DNA from: Dimorphilus gyrociliatus
Taxonomy: Eukaryota > Annelida > Polychaeta > Dinophilidae
Direction: 5' to 3'
NCBI GenBank assembly: GCA_904063045.1
Contig: CAJFCJ010000158.1
Location: 1 to 25,698, forward strand
DNA: 25,698 nucleotides
Of this stretch, positions 10,388-18,956 are shown piece by piece. A model generated the notes under the pieces. It was not told the DNA's origin and made no database searches. It saw nothing but the letters and a program-made list of their open reading frames with translations. The number at the start of each line of letters is the position of its first letter. The first letter of the stretch is position 1. The translations under genes were made by a program, and so were the position numbers.

Positions 10388-10898
10388 GAAGTGAATGATA
10401 TTGTTCTTTTCTTTGTTATTCTAATTGACAATTCTTTAAACCATAGACAAACTTAGGGTAGTTTGTTATCTATATTGTATGATTAGTAATAAAATCAAGT
10501 TTTCTCTCTCTCTCTCTCACTCCAAATGGGAAATGCTAATGATTGAAAAGTTTTTCACCAATCAGCGCACAAAGCGTTCAGATTGCATTACCTTATTACC
10601 TACTTAAAGAAACATATTATTCACTGAGAACAATCATTCAACACTCTCAATAATAACATTCGAACAAACTTGATTATTAATTAATTAATTAATACTATTC
10701 TACTTGTTTGTTTACATTGTTGTGTCGTCTGGTTTATTGCTATTGTAAATATCTACGAAATAAATAAATAACATTAAAAAGTTTTTAATATTCTTTTTAA
10801 GCATAACAACTAAAAAAAAACACCAATTCTATCGAAATAAAAGTAAAATATGCTATTTATGAAAAGTACGAAAAAATTATTGATTAATTTTTTTTTAC
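10388..10898. other. Intergenic
   Basis: Holds a (CT)n tract near 10504-10519 and a TTAA-repeat near 10677-10692. I see no gene. Confidence 0.5.
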
Positions 10899-10934
10899 CA
10901 CGTGCATTTTTTGTTCTAAAAAAAGTCACGTGAC
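10899..10934. promoter_or_regulatory. Paired CACGTG E-boxes upstream of the coiled-coil gene
   Basis: CACGTG at 10899-10904 and a 10-bp palindrome GTCACGTGAC at 10925-10934, about 200 bp before the ATG at 11132. 'gttctaaaaaaa' occurs on both sides of the second site (from 10913 and from 10935). CACGTG is the core bound by bHLH-zip factors (USF, MAX, MITF/TFE). The longer palindrome equals the consensus described for TFEB-type (CLEAR) elements. Function here is inferred from motif and position only. Confidence 0.4.
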
Positions 10935-11131
10935 GTTCTAAAAAAATTCTTGCACGCCTGTCAATTATTGTTCATTAGGCTCTTCAAAAAAAAAATGGCG
11001 ACATCTTATTGAACGCTGATAGATTTTTTGTTGAAAAAAAGCACTTTAAAGTTATTTTGCAATATTATTTTTGAAGAAAAGTAATAATATTTAAAGACTA
11101 TAATAGCAAACAGAAGAAAAACTTTGGAAAA

Positions 11132-11769
11132 ATGGCACGTAAGTTCTTAAAAATTGATAGAATATTTTTCCTTCTAAATTTTGATAGTAATTTATTATTG
11201 CAAAAACCATCTACAAATTAGACGAACAATTTGAAAGGAACTGCCAACTTTGTCAGTCGACCAATGAGCTTATATATTAGCAAAAGTGCATGCATAAATA
11301 TCCTAATATATATATATATACGGACGTTAATTCGTAGACGGTTGCTAAATACAAATTCAACATTGTTCGGTTTATATGATCAGCTTTCTTAAATTTGCAG
11401 ACTGTATAGATCAAATGGAATTGAATCGCCTGGCTCCCGGCAACAATATTAACTTGGAGAAAGCGATGAATTGCGATAATTGCCGAGAGAGTGTACTAAA
11501 AACTTTGGAAGAGATTGCGGCAATTAAAAAGAGAATACATCAACTGGAGAACAGGAGACGAGGTGCACCTATGGGGTTATCGGCTACCAGAAAACGTATA
11601 CATTCTAATTAATATTTTGCTTATTTGACCACAAGAGTGAAGTCCTTTATTATGTTTTTCTTCTTTTTTCCTTCTTCATCCAGTCAAGAAGATGATGGCG
11701 GAAACGAAAGACGATCCCAAAGAAACTTCCAATTCCAGTTCGAAAATGGACGATGAACCATCGAAATAA
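11132..11769 (+). CDS. Small coiled-coil protein with a CxxC pair, 95 aa, unknown function
   Basis: I do not recognise the family. Exons: 11132-11138 (ATGGCAC with a perfect GTAAGT donor), 11401-11595 and 11684-11769 (TAA), phases 1 and 1; introns are 262 and 88 nt. The protein begins MAHCIDQMELNRLAPGNN, has C27-D-N-C30, then a charged heptad-like helix (about 31-56, 'LKTLEEIAAIKKRIHQLENR'), a basic linker and an acidic/serine tail ending 'KMDDEPSK'. The CxxC could pair in a disulfide or, in a dimer, bind zinc; that is speculation. An AATAAA at 11842-11847 fits a polyadenylation signal. The seven-base first exon is a weak point: the true start could be in exon 2 at 11415 (internal ATG), giving a shorter product. 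Two CACGTG sites lie upstream. Confidence 0.65.
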
Positions 11770-11841
11770 GCGGAAAGAGCTTTTCGTGTTGTGAAGTTAG
11801 CCTTAAACATTTTATGTTTTTTGGATTCAAATTTCATTTTG

Positions 11842-11847
11842 AATAAA
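11842..11847 (+). terminator. Poly(A) signal AATAAA
   Basis: Canonical AATAAA 73 nt after the stop of the small coiled-coil gene, supporting its 3' end. Confidence 0.55.
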
Positions 11848-12313
11848 TCGTGAAACGTAAAAAACAACAACAACAACAACAACCAAATCTAGTAACGTGT
11901 AAAAAAAAACTCTTTTCAAAGAGTCTAATCAATTCTAGATAGATAAAAAGCGCCAAAAATTTTCCCCCAGAAGATGATGATATATCATAAAGTCCACAGT
12001 CTACAAAATAAATTAAGTACGACACATGTAAAACCCTTCAAGGTATGATAAATCAATAATTAACACGACAAAACGACATACCTTCTCTTCTACAAGAACA
12101 ACTACAAATATTTTAACAGTTCATAACTTTAATATTCATTACATCCTTTACAATAGTTAATTGATTGATTGCTTGATTGATTACGCAGGTAATTTCTAGG
12201 TAAATGAATGTAACCAATTTAATTAATAAGGTTTTAACCGAAAGAAAATTTCTTTGCAAAGGAATAATAGTCTCTGCAAATGTATGGTCATTTTGCACTT
12301 ATTGATTCTCATA
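11848..12313. other. Intergenic
   Basis: Contains a CAA repeat (about 11863-11882) and ATTG repeats near 12157-12181. Open frames on the minus strand here are low-complexity and unsupported. Confidence 0.5.
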
Positions 12314-12395
12314 GCAGTCGTGGCCGAGTGGTTAAGGCGATGGACTCGAAATCCATTGGGCTCTGCCCGCACAGGTTCGAATCCTGTCGACTGCG
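12314..12395 (+). tRNA. tRNA-Ser(CGA)
   Basis: 82 nt, same acceptor, D, variable and T arms as the AGA copies. Anticodon CGA is at 12347-12349 in loop CTCGAAA, stem ATGGA/TCCAT; it reads UCG. It differs from the AGA copies at three bases: the wobble base and one compensatory A-T to G-C pair of the anticodon stem. A long T-run follows from about 12405. It ends 154 bp before the start codon of the glucan lyase. Confidence 0.97.
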
Positions 12396-12489
12396 AAATT
12401 TAATATTTTTTTTTTTTTTTGGCTTTTTTGTTTTAATATTTATTTTTTTTTTTGCGAATAGAACGTTCTTGAGTAGTATCTCAATTGTC

Positions 12490-12497
12490 TATATAAA
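12490..12497 (+). promoter_or_regulatory. TATA box of the glucan lyase gene
   Basis: TATATAAA followed by a GC-rich 'cgggga', 53 bp before the ATG at 12550 and between the tRNA-Ser(CGA) terminator and the lyase. Position and sequence fit a Pol II core promoter with a very short 5' leader. Confidence 0.5.
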
Positions 12498-12549
12498 CGG
12501 GGAGAGTTGTGCCGTCTAAATACCGTAGGGATTGAACAAGAAAATCGGT

Positions 12550-15500
12550 ATGAAGACAAAGAACAATAGAATAGTGTTCAAAAATGCCGAAGAATGCTTG
12601 GAAGATTTCAAAGGTTGCCACGGGTATAGACGCTGGACGACGCTTGGACGAGTAATTGGCCATAAACAATATTCTAATGATATTTACCTGAAAATCGAAA
12701 CGATAAATGGTGTAAATAACAGTTGCTGTTATTTGGCGATTCTTTTTTTGACCCCAACGACTTTTAGGGTTCGTTTCGACCCAAAAGCTTGTGATTACGA
12801 TAAGTTTCCAAGCACAACTAGTCGTAGTGTTGTTAAATACCCTTTAATAGACGTTTCGAAGCCAAGGTCAAAACCTACATTCAAGTACACCGATAAAGAA
12901 CCAATCAACTTGGATAGAACACAGATAGGGAGAATAGTAAATATCGAGGTAATTGATGACAATCGAAATGACTATATAACAATTCTGGTTAAGGATAGAA
13001 TAGAGGAGAAAATTCGTATGAAAGTGAAAATTTTCAAAGAAAAATACAGATTGGAAGTTTATCAACGAACGAAAAATGGAGCATTTAGATTGGTTCATTC
13101 GGACGCTAATACGAGTATTTATTATAAAGAAACGGCCAATTATAAGGTGAACGGAGAGGCGATAGTTGAATATACAGTAATACAGGCTAAAAGAATGCAT
13201 AAGGATGCAAAATATATTGGATTACGAGAAAAGATTACAGTTGACGGAGGGAAACAAACAGGGTACAATTTCGAGAATATAGACTACAAGAAGATCAACT
13301 CTTCTAGGGGAAGTAGTAAGGATTGTAATGGTGGAGACATATCGTACGAAACGAATGGATTTTTTATGGAGAAGAGGATCGACTACGAGAATGTTATCCA
13401 AGGAATATTGGTGGATAATACATGTCAAACCATATTCGATATGGACATTTACAACGGAGTTGGCCAATATATATTTGGTTCGGTATACGGTTGTTTAGAC
13501 TATTATTATTTTCTTGGTGAGAATATCAAGCAGGTTTTAGAGATTTTCAACAGTTTCATTGGTAAAAGTTCACTGAAACCCAGATATATTTTTGGTAATC
13601 ATCAGGGTTGTTATGGCTATAGAAATTTGTACGATTTACACGACGTCGTAAGCGGTTATAGGGGTAATGGTATACCTCTCGACGGCCTACACATTGACGT
13701 TGATCTGCAAAAGAATTATTGCACGTTTACCATGAACGAAGACTTGTTTCCTTCCGATACGTTCAAACAATTGGCCGCCAGAGGTATTAAATGTGCAACA
13801 AACGTTACACCGGCAATTTCCTATACGAACTCCTCTTATAAGACGTTCGAAAGCGGTAAGAAGAATAAAGTTTTCGTAACGGCTAGACAGGTTAACGATC
13901 AATCGTCGAATCGTAATCCGACCGATCCCTTCTACAAAGGTGGCGTCTACTACGGTGGTAAAAGGGGAGCGTTTAGTTATTATCCGAATTTCGGCGATAA
14001 AGACGTCAGATATTGGTGGGGAGCCCAATATAGGATGCTTATGTACAGGGGTCTAGAGATGATCTGCCAAGATATGACAACACCCCGTATTGCCGATCCG
14101 AAGGAGAATAATAGTGTTGAAATTTACCATAATAAAGCTGATAAATGGTACAAATTATCGGATAAGATTCAATCCGATAATCGATCGTTTCCCCTTAATC
14201 AATTGCTAACTGACAATTCTCAACGAAATATTACTAATCCAATTGATAATATGAATTGTAAAACGAAAGAATTAATGATAATCAAATCTCCATTTGCAAA
14301 AATCACCAATCTCTACTCGTATAATATGCATAAGGCAACCTATCACGGTCTCAATTGTATATGGTTAATTAATCCGTTTGTCTTTACGGGTGTCGGTGAA
14401 AAGGGTATCACCAAAGAGGACGCTCTAGAGATTATCGAAGACCTTAAAGCTTGCAATTGTCTAATTGATATTGAACGGGAAAAGAACGTCTACAACGTCG
14501 ACTATTTTAAGGGGAGAAAATTGAAATTACGGCCCAAGTATAAAAAGTACGAAGAGGAAGTAAGAAAAATCTTGGAGGAGACGGTCATTCTGAGGCGTCT
14601 AAGGAGAAATAAACGTAATTTTATACTGGGACAAAGCGAATTTAACGGCACTCGTCGTTTCAGCTGTTCTTTGTCGGATCGAAACGTTTCCGAATGGAAT
14701 TGTTTGCAGACGGTTATATGCCAAGTTCTTGGCCAAGGTCTAGCGGGTCAAAGTATTTCGGGACAGGACATTGGAGGCTACGGCGACGCTGAAAGTAAAT
14801 CAGAAGAATGGATCGATCCAGAGTTATTTATCAGATGGATTTGCGCCGGTTGCCTACTACCCTGGTTCAAAAATAACTATACACGCTATGGTAATAAACT
14901 TTTCCAAGAACCCTACAAGTTCAAAGACTGCGTCGATAGAGTGGACGAAAATAAAAGGCAACTCTACATGACCGTCGTACCAATTTGTCGGTATTATGTT
15001 CAATTACGATATCGTCTAATGCAGATTTTCTACGATCATATGTTCGAGAATCATATAGGTGGATTGCCAATAGTTAAGCCTCTCTTCATTACCGACGAGA
15101 ACGATACAACTCTATTCAAAGATCATTCGAAATTCGTCAACGACGAGTTTATACTCGGTAACGATATTCTTGTCGCTCCCGTTCTGCATAGGGAGGCGGA
15201 TTGTTCGAAGAAGGGAAGAAGGGACGTCTACCTACCAAGCGGAAACGATTGGTACGCGTTCAAGAATAATTGTTGGCCTCTTAACGAACCTGTCGAGGGT
15301 GGATCGGTTATAGATTACGACGCCGCAATTAATAACGATCCGGATCATATTCCTTTCATCTTGCCGATATACGTACGAGACGGAGCGATTATACCGACAA
15401 TCGAATTGGAGCAGTACGTCGGCCAACTGAAAAACGAAGGGAAACCCAATCCGATTACGTTAAACATCTATCCGGGAAGGGATAGAAGCTATTGTATGTA

Positions 15501-15999
15501 TAACGACGACGGCGAAAGTCGATCGTCCGCTCCCAAAGGCTACGTTAAATACGGAACGGATCCGGAGGCTAGAAGCGAATATAGAAAGACTTGTATATCC
15601 CATTCGTTCAAGGACGCCAAATGCAGAATTGTCGAAATTAAATGGTTGCATAACAATTATATTCCGTTCGAGAGTTACTTTTACGTTGCCATACTGGACG
15701 ATCCGAAACGAGAGGAGGATCCTTTGCATAGTATTCGTATTAAATCGAAAAATTTCAATTATCCAATTAACGAAACTGTCTCAAAGATTATTCGCGCCGA
15801 CCCAGTGGACGCCGCAAAAACATTGGAGATAAGTCCAACAAACGCCTGGTACTACAACAGAAACGTTGGAATATCTTTTATTAAAATATTCTACGATAAG
15901 GAACTACAAAATACAACGCCTATTAAGGAGGACGAAACTCATCGCGATTCTTCCCCAGCCTCTTCACCAACCTATCAACTGCTCATTAAATATAAGTAG
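12550..15999 (+). CDS. Alpha-1,4-glucan lyase (GH31 family), intronless
   Basis: Glucan lyases cleave alpha-1,4-glucans such as starch or glycogen from the non-reducing end by beta-elimination, releasing 1,5-anhydrofructose. The first in-frame ATG is 12550, giving 1149 aa, a little longer than the algal and fungal enzymes (about 1000-1100). Matching motifs run throughout: 'GRVIGHKQYSNDIYLKIE' near the start, 'GYRGNGIPLDGLHIDVDL', 'YYPNFGDKDVRYWWGAQY', 'MICQDMTTP' with the likely nucleophile/base D508, 'RRNKRNFILGQSEFNGTRRF', 'SLSDRNVSEW' with D710 at the usual second acidic position, 'SGQDIGGYGD', 'DILVAPVLH', 'PVEGGSVIDYDA' and 'YVRDGAIIPTIE'. Oddities are an extra 80-90 residues at about 603-682 and a C-terminal Ser/Pro tail. 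No signal peptide is evident, so it is probably cytosolic. It has no introns, unlike its multi-exon neighbours, and visibly higher G+C. Oligo-1,4-glucosidase is a less likely alternative. Confidence 0.88.
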   Translation: MKTKNNRIVFKNAEECLEDFKGCHGYRRWTTLGRVIGHKQYSNDIYLKIETINGVNNSCCYLAILFLTPTTFRVRFDPKACDYDKFPSTTSRSVVKYPLIDVSKPRSKPTFKYTDKEPINLDRTQIGRIVNIEVIDDNRNDYITILVKDRIEEKIRMKVKIFKEKYRLEVYQRTKNGAFRLVHSDANTSIYYKETANYKVNGEAIVEYTVIQAKRMHKDAKYIGLREKITVDGGKQTGYNFENIDYKKINSSRGSSKDCNGGDISYETNGFFMEKRIDYENVIQGILVDNTCQTIFDMDIYNGVGQYIFGSVYGCLDYYYFLGENIKQVLEIFNSFIGKSSLKPRYIFGNHQGCYGYRNLYDLHDVVSGYRGNGIPLDGLHIDVDLQKNYCTFTMNEDLFPSDTFKQLAARGIKCATNVTPAISYTNSSYKTFESGKKNKVFVTARQVNDQSSNRNPTDPFYKGGVYYGGKRGAFSYYPNFGDKDVRYWWGAQYRMLMYRGLEMICQDMTTPRIADPKENNSVEIYHNKADKWYKLSDKIQSDNRSFPLNQLLTDNSQRNITNPIDNMNCKTKELMIIKSPFAKITNLYSYNMHKATYHGLNCIWLINPFVFTGVGEKGITKEDALEIIEDLKACNCLIDIEREKNVYNVDYFKGRKLKLRPKYKKYEEEVRKILEETVILRRLRRNKRNFILGQSEFNGTRRFSCSLSDRNVSEWNCLQTVICQVLGQGLAGQSISGQDIGGYGDAESKSEEWIDPELFIRWICAGCLLPWFKNNYTRYGNKLFQEPYKFKDCVDRVDENKRQLYMTVVPICRYYVQLRYRLMQIFYDHMFENHIGGLPIVKPLFITDENDTTLFKDHSKFVNDEFILGNDILVAPVLHREADCSKKGRRDVYLPSGNDWYAFKNNCWPLNEPVEGGSVIDYDAAINNDPDHIPFILPIYVRDGAIIPTIELEQYVGQLKNEGKPNPITLNIYPGRDRSYCMYNDDGESRSSAPKGYVKYGTDPEARSEYRKTCISHSFKDAKCRIVEIKWLHNNYIPFESYFYVAILDDPKREEDPLHSIRIKSKNFNYPINETVSKIIRADPVDAAKTLEISPTNAWYYNRNVGISFIKIFYDKELQNTTPIKEDETHRDSSPASSPTYQLLIKYK

Positions 16000-16234
16000 C
16001 ATAACAATTTTTATTCTCTTTTAAAACGAAACAAGGACAACAACCACCATTGTCGTGTCAAGCTTATCTAACAAAATTATAATAATACAATTCTTTCATC
16101 TTAAAAAAAAAGATCACATTACGGTAAATTGACGGGTTCTTCCATAAACTTTACTAGAAATTCAAGCGTTACTCCTTCAAGATACTACTTGAATATTAGC
16201 AAAAAAAATTTTTATGAGTAAAAAATAGACGCTT
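16000..16234. other. 3' flank of the lyase
   Basis: AT-rich with no gene visible. No canonical AATAAA is present shortly after the lyase stop codon. Confidence 0.4.
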
Positions 16235-16316
16235 CGCAGTCGACAGGATTCGAACCTGTGCGGGCAGAGCCCAATGGATTTCGAGTCCATCGCCTTAACC
16301 ACTCGGCCACGACTGC
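16235..16316 (-). tRNA. tRNA-Ser(CGA)
   Basis: Identical in sequence to the gene at 12314-12395 but on the opposite strand. Anticodon CGA is read from 16283-16281. Box A and box B are intact. On the minus strand a T-run follows within about 20 nt (plus-strand A-run near 16220). With the copy at 12314 it encloses the glucan lyase as an inverted pair. Confidence 0.97.
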
Positions 16317-16843
16317 TACGGGGTAATTAACGTTTATTTTCAGAATAGATTCACGCTAATTAATTAATTTTAACCAACTTTAACTTGTAATTTACTCTAT
16401 CGAATACGACTATTGCAAGGCAAAGGAAGGAAAGAAGGAGAATGAGAGAAGAGGAACGAAGGAGATAGAAGTATTTTTAAAAGAGATATATTTGTCTATT
16501 GTCTTTCTTCGAAAAACATAAAGAAGAAGAAGGAGAAGGAGAAGAAGAAGAAGAAGAAGAAGAACGAAGAGTATTTACAATTTTTGAACGATTATTGTTA
16601 TTTAGCGTTTACGGAATTGAATAAATAGACAGAAGATGTCGCCACTGTTATATTTTTGTAAAAGATAATCGGAAATTGATCGAAAATAATGAAAGATAAG
16701 ATAAAAGAGATATATAAACTTTAATCAATAACTATTATGAATAATAAACAAACAGATAGATAATAAAATCTATACGTTCTTCAGTTAAGCTAGATAATAA
16801 TCGGTCTATTTGAATCGATATAAATAGCCTATATACTAACTGT
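16317..16843. other. Purine-rich spacer between two tRNA-Ser genes
   Basis: GA/GAA-rich on the plus strand, including the GAA tract 16521-16563. No gene visible. Confidence 0.5.
16521..16563 (+). repeat. (GAA)n microsatellite
   Basis: Imperfect GAA/GGA triplet tract. Similar tracts recur near 19810-19845, in the Ser-coding run near 20433-20460 and, as CTT, near 24248-24270. Confidence 0.8.
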
Positions 16844-16925
16844 GCAGTCGTGGCCGAGTGGTTAAGGCGATAGACTAGAAATCTATTGGGCTCTGCCCGC
16901 ACAGGTTCGAATCCTGTCGACTGCG
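16844..16925 (+). tRNA. tRNA-Ser(AGA)
   Basis: Identical to the gene at 8386-8467. Anticodon AGA is at 16877-16879. A T-run from about 16929 terminates it. It lies 527 bp from the divergent tRNA-Ser(CGA). Confidence 0.97.
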
Positions 16926-16986
16926 TAATTTTTTTTTTCTCAATTCAGAAATATTGCTTCCTCATTCTGTATTGATAATGATAATT

Positions 16987-17009
16987 GAGAGAGAGAGAGA
17001 GAGAGAGAG
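16987..17009 (+). repeat. (GA)n microsatellite
   Basis: Uninterrupted GA run shortly after tRNA-Ser(AGA) number four; it creates the Glu-Arg repeats of a spurious open frame. Confidence 0.85.
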
Positions 17010-17247
17010 TATCATATTCCTCCTTCTGCTACACCTACAGGCTAAAAAACAAGAGTCTAGATTTAGAGAAAGTCTCTTAGACGACAGAGTTAAAAGATTA
17101 ACTAAAATGAGGATAAATGAGAGAAATGATAAACTGTTTTCATTTTATCATAAAGATATTCAAAACAACTTGTTCCCAGTAGACCTGCTTAATTGGCTAT
17201 TGAAAATTAACTGGGTATATTGTTTTTCGGTACAAACAAGTTGGCGG

Positions 17248-17272
17248 TCCTTTGCATAGTATTCGTATTAAA
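17248..17272 (+). repeat. 25-bp exact copy of glucan lyase coding sequence
   Basis: Identical, same strand, to 15720-15744 inside the lyase 3' coding region (encoding about 'PLHSIRIK'). Similarity stops sharply at both ends. It sits 18 bp upstream of the lectin-like gene's ATG. Confidence 0.9.
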
Positions 17273-17290
17273 GAGACGAAGCGTTATAGA

Positions 17291-18689
17291 ATGAAGACTG
17301 CTACTCTTCCGCTAATAATCCTTATCTTCCTAACGAGTATAAACCATTCTAGGTTTGCGTTTCATTGATACTACTCATCTATTGTTCATATTCAAATATA
17401 GATTCAACAATCGTCGATGGAGGATTAAGATTCTTTCCGGAAAATGTCTTTTCTCAAAGATTATTCTCGGTGCAAACTTATTCGGGCGGAAGCTTTATTA
17501 ACGTTTTCGATCATCCATTGAGTCGTATCACCGCCAACGGATTGCTAGTTCAATGGATTTTCCTTCGAGAGAATACGTACAACTGCTCAATGGGTTTGTT
17601 TTGTTTGTTTGTTTGTTTGTTTGTAATTTCTTTACATACATCCTGTAGATATTTGGAGGAAAACTGAGAATGAAAGATACAAACTAGTTAGCTCTAGCGT
17701 TGTTCCAAAAGTTCCTGTCAAGGTTGTATCTTCGTTGAAGCAAGAACGTTTCGTTAGAGTGGAAAATGGCGACCTATTGGGCATTCACGCTATCGACATT
17801 CGTAGAGATAAGCATTGTATATCGTTCGTTAAGGACTCGGCATACGTTCATTCCTATCCGACCGGTAGGAGGGTAGGAAGATTGGCGAACGTCAACGTTG
17901 GGACGACGGTCCAAATGACAAACCTAGGTGCGCTGAGACTCTACAATATGCAGGCGGTAGTCGTCGAGGGTAATCTTTTACGAATAGGTACTAACTTATT
18001 GTCAGTGTTTGTTTGTTTGTCCCTCCGTCCCTCCCTATAAGCCTATTTTTATAGTTTCAGTGAATAGTTCCAACAAACTAGATGGCGTTGTTGTAGGGCG
18101 ACGATGGTACAATTTAAAGAGGGGCGAATACTCCAAGTACTTTACGATTGAATTGGAGAGTTTAAGTAATCTTCAAGAGGTTGTTATTCTCGCCTACGAA
18201 AAGATTAATCAGGTCAACGTCTTTGTTGGAGATAGTCCTATCAGACAGCTTGGTTGGACAATTTGCCACCAAACAATTGGCGGACGCATGTCCATGGAAG
18301 AGTCAATAAAACTTTATCATCTCTCTTTAAAATGTCGGGATAATCATCTTAGCGGAAAGTTTGTCATTGTTGAATCGGCCTATTTGTTTACATTTTCCAC
18401 TATTTTCGCCATCGGACAAACGGTTGACGCGCTACAATTTGCCCTCTTACCATTCCCGTTCGTACTTCCGGTAGAAGGGAATGGGAGATATCAATACAAA
18501 TGTCCATCGTTAATGAAATGTGCAAGAATATGTAAATTAGATGGAAAATGTAGGGGAATAACCATAATCAATGATAGGGAATTTTATACATCTTCTAGGC
18601 CTATTGCGGTTAACCAGACAAAATTTTCCATGAAAAGTCTATATAAGAGATCTGAGCTAAGAGATTTAATTACAAATCATTGCCTATAG
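17291..18689 (+). CDS. Secreted F-type-lectin-like protein with C-terminal PAN-like module, 395 aa
   Basis: Probably a secreted glycan-binding or adhesion protein. Exons: 17291-17336, 17402-17593, 17649-17969 and 18061-18689 (TAG), all phase 1; introns 65, 55 and 91 nt. The start encodes a signal peptide (MKTATLPLIILIFLT). Residues 16-187 form a beta-rich region of unknown family. Residues about 188-315 resemble a galactose-binding/F-type lectin sandwich: 'SKYFTIELESLSNLQEVVIL', 'VNVFVGDSP', 'LKCRDNHLSGKFVIVES'. Residues 334-395 have PAN/apple-like cysteines ('CPSLMKCARICKLDGKCRG'). The first donor is GTATAA; intron 2 starts GTTTG inside a (TTTG)n tract. AATAAA at 18753-18758 marks the 3' end. 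The PAN module links it to the apple-repeat gene at the end of the window. The lectin assignment is from fold-like pattern only. Confidence 0.65.
17594..17625 (+). repeat. (TTTG)n tract at a 5' splice site
   Basis: TTTG tetranucleotide repeat making up the start of intron 2 of the lectin-like gene. Similar tracts occur in introns at about 18008-18020, 20819-20841 (sense of the minus gene), 25310-25327 and 25081-25093. Confidence 0.8.
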
Positions 18690-18752
18690 AGAGAGAGAGA
18701 GATATTCCTTTGCTTTTTGTTTTTTTAAAAAAAAATATCTAAAAGAGGAAGA

Positions 18753-18758
18753 AATAAA
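18753..18758 (+). terminator. Poly(A) signal AATAAA
   Basis: AATAAA 64 nt after the stop codon of the lectin/PAN gene. Confidence 0.5.
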
Positions 18759-18956
18759 GAGATTTTAGAAAAAAATAATAATACATTGCTTATCGAGCTC
18801 TATAAAAAGTTATTGTTGTATTGAAATAGGTTATGCCGGCTCTCATTCATTCTCTCGTTTCACACCTGCGAAGATAAAGAGAGACGAGAAGAGGATATAG
18901 AGCGAGAGAGTTTATTCTTTGTCGTTTTTTCCATCATCATCATCATATATGAAAAT

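Larger units (their letters stand above)
16926..17290. other. Spacer with (GA)n tract and a copied lyase fragment
   Basis: Contains (GA)n at 16987-17009 and the 25-bp exact copy of lyase sequence at 17248-17272. A plus-strand open frame spans it, but it starts from the GA repeat and has no family support. Confidence 0.5.

Noticed and set aside
11676-12025. Minus-strand open frames with poly-Cys/poly-Leu runs
   Set aside because: Products of the CAA repeat near 11863-11882 and of the antisense of exon 3 of the small coiled-coil gene.
12280-12519. Plus-strand open frame of 79 codons over the second tRNA
   Set aside because: It runs through tRNA-Ser(CGA) and its T-run terminator; the poly-Phe stretch is the terminator read as codons.
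12868-15729. Several open frames of 60-110 codons antisense or out of frame to the lyase
   Set aside because: All are shadows of the long glucan lyase frame, which carries the family motifs.
8386-16925. Regularly similar 82-bp units considered as a dispersed SINE-like repeat
   Set aside because: All four copies are intact tRNA-Ser genes with correct folding, promoters and terminators and share no sequence beyond the tRNA, so they are tRNA genes rather than SINE heads.
16954-17259. Plus-strand open frame of 101 codons
   Set aside because: It begins in the GA microsatellite and ends in the copied 25-bp fragment; no splice support, signal or family resemblance.
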